A DNA stretch of 5,359 nucleotides from JBDUDK01 sp040002995 (lineage in GTDB: Bacteria; Actinomycetota; Acidimicrobiia; Acidimicrobiales; Ilumatobacteraceae). The stretch is from positions 1 through 5,359 of the forward strand of contig JBDUDK010000107.1 in assembly GCA_040002995.1 (NCBI GenBank), read 5' to 3'. Below are positions 1 through 5,359 of the stretch, one piece after another (position 1 is the stretch's first letter; every line of letters begins with the position of its first letter). Below the pieces are notes generated by a model. The model worked only from the letters and a program-made list of their open reading frames with translations, did no database searches and was not told where the DNA came from. A program made the position numbers and the translations under genes.

Positions 1-649
1 AGTTGTTGACGCGGAGGTAGGTCAACACCGCCAGCACGCGGCGATGGATCTCGGTCGACGGCTCCAGCCCAATCTTCTGGAACACCTGGGTCGTGTGGGA
101 TTCCACCGTCCGCTCGTTGACACCGAGGCGCGTCGCGATCGCGCGGTTGGAGAGGCCCTCGGCGAGGAGGCCGAGCACCTCCAGCTCGCGCGTGGTGAGG
201 CTGGCGAGGTTGTCGCTCTGACGCCGGCGACCGAGCAAGCGGGTGACGATCGTCGGATCGATGACCGTCTCTCCTTCGACGAGACGCCGCAGCGCGTCCG
301 TCAACGTCGAGAGCTCCATGATTCGATCCTTGAGTAAGTAGCCCACGCGTTCGGGTGCCTCGCGGAGAAGCTGGAGCGCGTAGGCGGCGTCGAGATACTG
401 CGAAAGCACCAACACCGCGGTGCGCGGTCGCGTGGCGCGCAGATCCGCGGCGGCGCGAAGGCCCTCGTCGGTGAAGGTCGGCGGCATCCGAATGTCGAGG
501 ATGACGACATCTGGATCGTGCGCGTCGACCAGGGCGATCAGCGGCTCAGCCGAGCCTGCGGCGGCGACGACCTCGATGTTGTGATCGCGCAGGATCCGAA
601 CGATCCCCTCGCGCACGAGCACCATGTCGTCGACCACGATCACCTTCAC
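1..649 (-). CDS. NarL/LuxR-family DNA-binding response regulator (3' end cut by window)
   Basis: Cytoplasmic transcription regulator, the presumed phosphorylation partner of the sensor kinase directly upstream. 216 residues are visible and no stop is reached at the window edge; the family is usually about 215-220 residues, so very little is missing. The receiver domain covers roughly residues 1-120: acidic pair D7/D8, phospho-acceptor D52 in VILDIRMPP, switch Ser83 in VLVLSQY, and Lys107 in GYLLKD. The LuxR-type helix-turn-helix covers about 148-212 (LTTRELEVLGLLAEGLSNRAIA, with the recognition part NERTVESHTTQVFQKIGL near 178-195) and ends in the usual hRRVLAVLTYLR tail. The GTG at 649-647 is chosen because it places the first beta strand (VKVIVVDD) at the N terminus, as in relatives, and overlaps the kinase stop. 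A second in-frame GTG lies two codons later. All key receiver residues are intact, so it should be phosphorylatable. Its DNA target is unknown; the divergent intergenic region is the obvious candidate. Confidence 0.95.
   Translation of the reverse strand, partial: MKVIVVDDMVLVREGIVRILRDHNIEVVAAAGSAEPLIALVDAHDPDVVILDIRMPPTFTDEGLRAAADLRATRPRTAVLVLSQYLDAAYALQLLREAPERVGYLLKDRIMELSTLTDALRRLVEGETVIDPTIVTRLLGRRRQSDNLASLTTRELEVLGLLAEGLSNRAIATRLGVNERTVESHTTQVFQKIGLEPSTEIHRRVLAVLTYLRVNN
646..649 (-). promoter_or_regulatory. Four-base stop/start overlap (GTGA) coupling kinase and regulator
   Basis: The kinase stop TGA (648-646) and the regulator start GTG (649-647) share bases in the sequence GTGA. Such overlaps are commonly associated with translational coupling, which would keep kinase and regulator in a fixed ratio. 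Only a weak purine-rich stretch (GGCGAG) precedes the start, which fits reinitiation by ribosomes finishing the kinase. Confidence 0.8.
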
Positions 650-2313
650 GGGAAGCTCGCCACGTACTCGACACCATCTGCCCCGCCGGTCACGACCAGG
701 CTTCCCCCCACTGCGCCCACCCGGTCTTCGTCGTCGGTTACGTCGACGTTCCCGACGGCGTCGCATCGGAGGACGACCGTGAACCGGCCGTCACACGCGC
801 TGAGCCGGATCGCAACCTTCGATGCGCCCGCGAGTTCACCGTGGTCGATCATCGAGCGACTCAACGCATAAGCGGCATGTTCGACGGTGGCATCGGGTCG
901 CTCGTGCAGGGAGGGATCGACCTCCACGACCAGTGGGACGGGCGACGTGTCCGCGAGCGACCGAAGCGCTTCGACGAGACCGAGCTCGTCGAGCACGGGC
1001 GGGAGCCGTTCGCTGACGAGGTGCCGCAACTCGGCCAGCGCCTCCTGCGTACGAGCGATCGCGGTCACGTAGCGCTCCCGCTCTCCGTCCTCGGCGTTCT
1101 CGGCCGCCCGCGAGAGCTCCATCCCCAGCAGCAAGAGCCGTTGTTGCGCGCCGTCGTGGAGGTCGCGCTCGAGACGCCGGCGGGTGGCGTCGGCGCGTTC
1201 GACGATGCGCCGCCGGGACGCGCGCAGCTCATCGAGCTCCGAGGTCGCGAGCACGCGGAGGCGCTCGTTCTCGACCGCCATCGTGACGGCAGGGGTGAGG
1301 GCCGCGGCCAATGCCGCGGTCGAGCTTGGCTCGTGCTCGATGACGGCGATGGTCTCACCGTCACGCTCGACCGCCGTCGCCGCCCACCGCGTGTCCCGCG
1401 CCGCGGGTTGAGCATCGGCGCCGAGATAGGTGTTCGGTCCCGATGAGTAAAGCAGTCGAACCGAGCGATCGCGCGTCAATTGCCGTAGGCGGCCGGCGAC
1501 ACCATCGGCACCGAAGCTCTCGGCGAGCGCGGTCACGAGCTTGCGAGCGCGAAGCCGCGTCAACCAGACCCGTGCCGCTGGTTGCGCGGCGAGAAGAAAC
1601 GAAGGGATCAGCAGGCCTGGAACGAGAGCCGGAAGCACCGCCGTGGGATCGCTCCAGACCATCAGTCCCGGTTTGGTCAATCCGATGAGCGACGCGATGG
1701 CGGCCGCCGCGACGGCGACGGCTGCGCTCGCTCGCGAGTAGATAGAGGCGCGAGATCGCGCGAGCTGCACGACCGCGACGATGCACCAGCCGAGCGTGAC
1801 GATGGCTAGGGCGCGATCGGCACCGAGCACCCAGCCCGGTCGCGCGGCAACGAGGAGCGGGTTGTCGCGGCAATAGGGCGCGCAGCGGAGGTCGAGGAAT
1901 GGATCGCGCACGGCGATGCGGGCCGTGATGTCGACGATCGTCGCCGTTCCCAGGACGATGACCGCCGCGCCCGACCACCCCCCGAGGAGGGAGCGGACGA
2001 AGACGGCCAGCGCGAGCGCCAGCCCGGCGCCCGCCGCCACCGCGACGACCCTCACCACCGATGACGTGTCGACCGTCGCCAGTCCGGGCACCGCCAGCGC
2101 GAGCGCAACGACGCCGACTCCGACCGGCCGGGCGAGGGCGACGACTCCGACGGCCACCGCTGTCACCACCCATACGAGCACGAGCGCCGTCGTCGTCCCC
2201 GGAGCGGGTGGTAGCGCGCCGAACGGTTGAGCCCCGATCGTCAGCAACGCACCGAATGCGGCACACCCTGCCGCCGCATCGGCCACCCATGCCGCCCGCG
2301 CGAAGCGACTCAC
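646..2313 (-). CDS. Membrane sensor histidine kinase, HisKA_3 type, with degenerate ATPase domain
   Basis: Sensor kinase of 555 residues. Residues about 7-245 form a hydrophobic region with roughly eight membrane segments (near 7-28, 42-61, 64-82, 86-106, 114-134, 164-184, 196-212, 225-243). A loop at 135-163, predicted outside, carries C144 and C148 (RCAPYCRDN). Residues about 258-370 look like the GAF-like domain of actinobacterial NarL-type kinases, followed by a coiled coil. The dimerisation/phosphotransfer domain has the H-box RRRLERDLHDGAQQR with H386 and a DxxxQ phosphatase motif (D387, Q391), then the family X-box near 429-454. The ATPase domain is short and altered. Where relatives have EALxNxxKHA, it reads YALSRSMIDHGEL (482-494), and the G1 box DDGxG is replaced by CDAVG (517-521). 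Only the DRVGAVGG segment (530-537) looks normal. The GTG at 2313 is chosen because it gives a short N terminus before the first membrane segment; no clear ribosome site is seen. An ATG at 2433 would extend the protein past the divergent gene's start and is unlikely. The gene shares a GTGA overlap with the regulator. Confidence 0.92.
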   Translation of the reverse strand: MSRFARAAWVADAAAGCAAFGALLTIGAQPFGALPPAPGTTTALVLVWVVTAVAVGVVALARPVGVGVVALALAVPGLATVDTSSVVRVVAVAAGAGLALALAVFVRSLLGGWSGAAVIVLGTATIVDITARIAVRDPFLDLRCAPYCRDNPLLVAARPGWVLGADRALAIVTLGWCIVAVVQLARSRASIYSRASAAVAVAAAAIASLIGLTKPGLMVWSDPTAVLPALVPGLLIPSFLLAAQPAARVWLTRLRARKLVTALAESFGADGVAGRLRQLTRDRSVRLLYSSGPNTYLGADAQPAARDTRWAATAVERDGETIAVIEHEPSSTAALAAALTPAVTMAVENERLRVLATSELDELRASRRRIVERADATRRRLERDLHDGAQQRLLLLGMELSRAAENAEDGERERYVTAIARTQEALAELRHLVSERLPPVLDELGLVEALRSLADTSPVPLVVEVDPSLHERPDATVEHAAYALSRSMIDHGELAGASKVAIRLSACDGRFTVVLRCDAVGNVDVTDDEDRVGAVGGSLVVTGGADGVEYVASFP

Positions 2314-2323
2314 GCGAGGAGTC

Positions 2324-2358
2324 TGGCACCGGTGGCTCGATCGGTCTTCCGTGCCACC
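2324..2358. repeat. Overlapping inverted repeats, candidate operator or hairpin
   Basis: TGGCAC at 2324-2329 pairs exactly with GTGCCA at 2351-2356, and GGTGGC at 2331-2336 pairs with GCCACC at 2353-2358. The right-hand arms overlap, so the two pairings are mutually exclusive. The perfect palindrome CACCGGTG (2327-2334) sits within the left arm. The cluster lies just upstream of the kinase start. It could be a regulator-binding site or chance structure in GC-rich DNA. Confidence 0.35.
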
Positions 2359-2367
2359 TCGCAGACG

Positions 2368-2379
2368 GAGCCAAGGCTC
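2368..2379. repeat. Short inverted repeat GAGCC-AA-GGCTC, candidate operator half-site pair
   Basis: Five-base arms separated by two bases, about 40 bp before the start of the first lipoprotein gene. The position suits an operator or promoter-proximal site, but the dyad is short and there is only one copy, so chance is a real alternative. Confidence 0.25.
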
Positions 2380-2420
2380 GCCCCGATGCGGCTGGCTCAC
2401 GGTTCGCGCAAAGTCGTCGT

Positions 2421-3929
2421 ATGCGAACCTCACGCTTCCTCATCCCCATCATCGTCCTCTTGTTTACCCTCGCAACGGCGTGCGGAGGCAGCAACACCGT
2501 CGCGAAACAGGTCGCCGAACCGGTGGCACCAGTAACCCTGCGCATCGGTACGAACGATCCCGACGACGCGCCGACTGCGGCGGCAATCGAGGAGTTCGCC
2601 CGTCAGGTCGACGACGGCTCCGGCGGCACGATGCACGTCGAGCCCGTCTGGCGCGCGGCCGGCGACCCGCCGCCCGACGACTGGGATCAGGCCGTCGCTC
2701 GGATGGTCGCGCGCGGCGAGCTCGACATGGGTTTGATCCCGTCTGCTGCATGGGACAGCGAAGGAGTCACGAGTCTACGAGCGTTGAACGCGCCCTTCCT
2801 CGTCGACTCCGATGCCCTCGTCGGCTCAATCGTCACGAGCGACATCGCCGGCGATCTGATGGCCGGCCTCGACCACGTCGGCGTGACGGGACTGGCCCTG
2901 TTGCCCGAAGGGCTGCGCCACGTCTTCGCGTTCGGCGCGCCGCTGCTGTCCCCCTCGGACTTCACGGGGGCCAAGATCCGGGCGCCTCACTCGGACACCG
3001 TCTACGCGGTGTTTCAAGCACTCGGCGCCACCGTCGATGATCCAAACGGCTCCGACTTCGACGCTGCCGTCGGCGCAGGGGAACTCGCGGCCGCCGAATC
3101 GTCGTTCCAGCGGGCCTCCAGCCTGCCGGGCGGACACCTGACAGCGACCGGGAATCTGACACTCTTTCCCAAGGTGAACTCGCTCGTCGTCAACAATCAC
3201 ACGCTCGGCGCACTGAGCGACGCGCAACGGGCAATGCTCCGTGACGCGGCGGAGAGGACCCGCGCGTACGTCGTCACGAACACAACGGGCGATGCGAAGG
3301 ATGCGCAGGCCTACTGCACCGCGAACGGAAGCGTCGTCCTCGCGAGCGACGGTGATCTCGCCGCGTTCACCGAAGCGGTCCAGCCCGTCTACGACGCTCT
3401 GCAGAAGGACGCCGCAACCAAGGACCTCATCGGGAGGATCCGCGAGGTGAAAGCCAAGACCGCGAGCGCCCCCGCCGCAGCGGCATGCGATAGCAGCGCC
3501 GCCGCACCGACAACCGTGACGCCGTCGGCGAACGGATCCGCCACCATCCCGCTCGGCCGGTACGCGAAGGTCGGAACCAGGGCCGCTTACATCGAGCGCG
3601 GGCTCGATCCCAACGTCGTCGACGAGATGCTCGGACCGGACGGCGAGATCGTCGTCGTGCTCGAGATCGCCGACGGTCGCTGGACGGAGTACGAGCGGCT
3701 CGCCGATGGCACGGAAGAGCTCGGCGACCTCGGCAGCTATTCGTATGACAGCGCGGGACATTGGGTGACCGAGGGCGCGAGCGGCGGATGCCGCGGTTGC
3801 CGCGCCGCGTTCGATTGGGCCCTCGTCGATGGGGTGCTGTCGCTCACCCTGGCTCCGATCGATGGATATTCGGATTATCCCGACGACGTCCACGTCATCA
3901 CCGAGGGCGACTTCGAACGGGAGCAGTAG
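2421..3929 (+). CDS. DctP-like TRAP-type solute-binding lipoprotein with extra C-terminal domain (copy A)
   Basis: 502-residue secreted lipoprotein. The signal peptide is MRTSRFLIPIIVLLFTLATAC, with lipidation Cys21 in LATAC followed by GGS. Residues about 38-340 resemble the DctP family, the extracytoplasmic binding subunits of TRAP transporters. The first strand is VTLRIGT (38-44). Next come LLPEGLRHVF (161-169) and FTGAKIRAPHSD (181-192), then PKVNSLVVNNHTLGALSDAQRAML. R166 and R187 lie 21 residues apart, like the paired arginines that hold the ligand carboxylate in characterised members such as SiaP, so an organic-acid ligand is likely. An Ala/Thr/Pro/Ser-rich linker (about 345-375) leads to a C-terminal beta-rich domain (about 376-502) beginning IPLGRY and containing CRGC (457-460) and AFDWAL. 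Ordinary DctP proteins are about 320-340 residues, so this domain is an addition. C299 and C356 match cysteines in the next gene. ATG 2421 is chosen because it starts the signal peptide exactly; in-frame codons further upstream overlap the kinase. No strong ribosome site is seen. No DctQ/DctM genes are visible. Confidence 0.9.
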   Translation: MRTSRFLIPIIVLLFTLATACGGSNTVAKQVAEPVAPVTLRIGTNDPDDAPTAAAIEEFARQVDDGSGGTMHVEPVWRAAGDPPPDDWDQAVARMVARGELDMGLIPSAAWDSEGVTSLRALNAPFLVDSDALVGSIVTSDIAGDLMAGLDHVGVTGLALLPEGLRHVFAFGAPLLSPSDFTGAKIRAPHSDTVYAVFQALGATVDDPNGSDFDAAVGAGELAAAESSFQRASSLPGGHLTATGNLTLFPKVNSLVVNNHTLGALSDAQRAMLRDAAERTRAYVVTNTTGDAKDAQAYCTANGSVVLASDGDLAAFTEAVQPVYDALQKDAATKDLIGRIREVKAKTASAPAAAACDSSAAAPTTVTPSANGSATIPLGRYAKVGTRAAYIERGLDPNVVDEMLGPDGEIVVVLEIADGRWTEYERLADGTEELGDLGSYSYDSAGHWVTEGASGGCRGCRAAFDWALVDGVLSLTLAPIDGYSDYPDDVHVITEGDFEREQ

Positions 3930-3935
3930 TAGAAC

Positions 3936-5359
3936 GTGCGCACGCGCCGGGTTGCGATGAAAACGGCCGCCGTTGTGGCGACGTTGTTGGCCTCAGCCTG
4001 CGCGAGCAGCACCGGGGCGGGCGATGTCGGCGACAAAGCCGGGAACCAACCACCGTCCACCACGCTGACGCTCGTGACGTCTGAGCAACTGGGCCGTCCG
4101 GGAGCCGACACGGTCGAGCGGTTCGTGGCGGCAGTCGACGAGCTCAGCGGCGGCCGCGTGGTCATCACGCCGACGTTCGACCATCCGAGCGACCAGCCGC
4201 CCAACTTGGACCAGGTCAACGTTCAGGCGCTCCGGGCTGGCGAGTTCGATCTCACCCTCGTGCCCGCCCGCGCGTGGCACTTCGAAGGTGTCCAGACGCT
4301 CGAACCGTTGCAGCTCCCGTTCCTCGTCGAGACCGACGCGCAGGCCGACCGCGTCGCCGCCGACACGGGTCTCGCCACTGCGCTGCTCGCCGGCCTGGCC
4401 TCGATCGACATCACTGGTCTTGGGCTGTTCCCGGAGGGGGTGCGCCATCTTGTCCGCCTCGACGGCGCGCCGATCGATCCGACCGGCAACCTCGACGGGT
4501 TGACCGTGCGGGCACCGGCGGGCGACACCACCTCGGCGGTGCTCAAGGGACTCGGCGCCGACGTCGTTTACCTCAACAGCGGAGATCTCAGCGACGCGGT
4601 GACGTCCAAACGGGTCGCGGTCGCGGAGACGTCACTCACCCTGAGCTCGAGCCTTCCGGCGATCGGCCGCCCCTCCGTGCTGTTGAACATGGTCCTCTAC
4701 ACGAAGTTCAACGTGCTCGCGATCTCCGACGCGGTCGTCGCCCGCCTCGACGTGCGCACCCTGGCCGTGCTGCGCGACGCGGCCGCCGCGGCGTTGGACA
4801 AGACAATCGCGGAGCGGCCTCGGGAGCCCGACGCCCTGACGCAGGCGTGTGCGATCGGAATCGGCACCGTCCGCGCGTCGGAAGCGCAACTACAGGCGAT
4901 GCGGGAGCGGCTGAAACCGGTGTCCGACCAGATCATCACGGCCGCCGGCGTCCAATCCCTCGTGAAGCGGGTCAGCGCGACAGCGGGCGAGGGGTCCGAA
5001 CCCGTGCTGTCCGACTGCCCCGCCACGGAGCCGAGCGACACGGTGCTCCCCTCCGACGTGGCGGCGCTGAAACCCTTCGCGGGTGATCTCCCTGACGGGA
5101 CGTACCGGTTCGAGGTCCACACCGACATCATCCTGGCGAGCTACCCGAACTTCCCGAAGTCCAAGTTGGCGGGATACAGCGGTGTGTACACGGCCGTGCT
5201 CAACGGCGGCCGCCTCACGCTCGAAGGCGTGATCAACGACGGGCAGACATGGCGCAACACCACCATCTACGAGGTCGACGGCAACAACGTCACAGTCGCG
5301 CTCGCGAGCGGCTTCGACTTCTACACGCCGATGGCGGTGCATTGGCGGTGGGCGGTTGC
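3936..5359 (+). CDS. DctP-like TRAP-type solute-binding lipoprotein with extra C-terminal domain (copy B, 3' end cut by window)
   Basis: Paralogue of the preceding gene, starting 6 bp after its stop, so almost certainly co-transcribed. The frame is open to the right edge (474 complete codons, no stop). From GTG 3936 the signal peptide is VRTRRVAMKTAAVVATLLASAC, with lipidation Cys22. The in-frame ATG at 3957 would also give a very short lipoprotein signal (Cys15). GTG is preferred for its basic n-region and a GGGAG 12 bases upstream, but this is not certain. The binding fold runs from about TLTLV (43-47) to about residue 340, with LFPEGVRHLV (164-173; R170) and LDGLTVRAPAGD (R192), the counterparts of R166 and R187 in copy A. 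Other common points are ELSGGRVVITP, a short hydrophobic LLNMVL segment, and cysteines C305 and C361. The C-terminal domain begins LPDGTYRF (about 385). About 90 residues are visible, including LNGGRLTLEG, IYEVDGNNVTV and AVHWRW, which parallel copy A. Roughly 40 residues probably lie beyond the window. The sequences are clearly divergent, so the two copies probably bind different ligands. Confidence 0.9.
   Translation, partial: MRTRRVAMKTAAVVATLLASACASSTGAGDVGDKAGNQPPSTTLTLVTSEQLGRPGADTVERFVAAVDELSGGRVVITPTFDHPSDQPPNLDQVNVQALRAGEFDLTLVPARAWHFEGVQTLEPLQLPFLVETDAQADRVAADTGLATALLAGLASIDITGLGLFPEGVRHLVRLDGAPIDPTGNLDGLTVRAPAGDTTSAVLKGLGADVVYLNSGDLSDAVTSKRVAVAETSLTLSSSLPAIGRPSVLLNMVLYTKFNVLAISDAVVARLDVRTLAVLRDAAAAALDKTIAERPREPDALTQACAIGIGTVRASEAQLQAMRERLKPVSDQIITAAGVQSLVKRVSATAGEGSEPVLSDCPATEPSDTVLPSDVAALKPFAGDLPDGTYRFEVHTDIILASYPNFPKSKLAGYSGVYTAVLNGGRLTLEGVINDGQTWRNTTIYEVDGNNVTVALASGFDFYTPMAVHWRWAV

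Larger units (their letters stand above)
2314..2420. promoter_or_regulatory. Divergent intergenic region between sensor-kinase operon and lipoprotein operon
   Basis: This 107-bp gap must hold promoters for both operons, since they are transcribed away from each other. I found no convincing -35/-10 pair on either strand and no strong ribosome site before either start, so weakly conserved promoters or leaderless transcripts are possible, as is common in Actinomycetota. Several short dyads lie here: a perfect 8-bp palindrome CACCGGTG at 2327-2334, the arms TGGCAC (2324-2329) and GTGCCA (2351-2356), the arms GGTGGC (2331-2336) and GCCACC (2353-2358), and GAGCC-AA-GGCTC at 2368-2379. These are candidate operator sites, possibly for the adjacent NarL-type regulator, but in GC-rich DNA short dyads are frequent. 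Confidence 0.6.

Noticed and set aside
841..1446. 201-codon plus-strand frame antisense to the kinase
   Set aside because: Direct antisense of the H-box and coiled-coil region; no independent coding evidence.
2061..2420. In-frame upstream extension of lipoprotein copy A (about 120 residues)
   Set aside because: It overlaps the kinase gene on the other strand, its composition is Arg/Pro-rich like a shadow frame, and it would bury the lipoprotein signal peptide that starts exactly at 2421.
2314..2433. N-terminal extension of the kinase to the ATG at 2433
   Set aside because: The extra 40 residues are hydrophilic and Arg-rich with no family resemblance, and they would overlap the start of the divergent lipoprotein gene. 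GTG 2313 gives a normal short N terminus.
1361..2545. 394-codon open frame on the minus strand overlapping the kinase in another frame
   Set aside because: Arg/Gly-rich low-complexity translation; the kinase frame has clear membrane and catalytic motifs over the same bases.
2826..3893. 355-codon open frame on the minus strand
   Set aside because: It lies antisense to lipoprotein copy A, has no recognisable domain and reflects the scarcity of stop codons in GC-rich DNA.
3936..3943. Perfect palindrome GTGCGCAC at the start codon of copy B
   Set aside because: Eight bases of GC-rich palindrome in a single copy; probably coincidental, with no sign of an operator or terminator between the two tightly spaced genes.
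4274..5086. 270-codon plus-strand frame inside lipoprotein copy B
   Set aside because: Its translation is Arg-rich with no motif. The frame starting at 3936 shows the signal peptide and DctP motifs.
1..5359. tRNA, rRNA, CRISPR, insertion sequence or intrinsic terminator
   Set aside because: No tRNA-like clover, repeat-spacer array, transposase motif, or GC stem followed by a T run was seen. Almost all sequence is accounted for by four coding regions.

Overview
The window is strongly GC-rich, uses GTG starts, lacks obvious Shine-Dalgarno sequences and carries protein families typical of Actinomycetota. These are a multi-pass GAF-like/HisKA_3 sensor kinase with a NarL-type regulator, and DctP-like lipoproteins with an extra C-terminal domain. 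I infer an actinobacterium, possibly an Acidimicrobiia-like or other environmental lineage, but the sequence alone does not fix the taxon.

Layout. The left part (1-2313, minus strand) is a two-component operon. A membrane sensor histidine kinase (start 2313, stop 646) is followed by a NarL/LuxR-type response regulator (start 649, running off the left edge), and the two overlap by four bases (GTGA). A compact 107-bp divergent intergenic region (2314-2420) contains several short dyads. The right part (2421-5359, plus strand) encodes two tandem paralogous lipoproteins with only 6 bp between them. Each has a lipoprotein signal peptide, a DctP-type (TRAP transporter) solute-binding fold, a linker, and an additional C-terminal beta-rich domain of about 90-125 residues. 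The second lipoprotein runs off the right edge.

How the parts may work together (inference). The divergent arrangement suggests that the kinase/regulator pair controls the lipoprotein operon, its own operon, or both. No TRAP membrane subunits (DctQ/DctM) are present in the window, so the lipoproteins may be binding proteins for a transporter encoded elsewhere, or sensory or scavenging proteins. The kinase keeps its phospho-acceptor His and its DxxxQ phosphatase motif. Its ATP-binding domain lacks the usual N-box Glu/Asn and has an altered G1 box, so it may be a degenerate kinase. The most interesting points are that degeneracy, a Cys-xxx-Cys motif in a predicted outside loop of the kinase, and the tandem two-domain lipoproteins with a matched cysteine pair.

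No RNA genes, mobile elements, CRISPR arrays or clear terminators were seen. Every stretch longer than 300 bp is covered by a gene.
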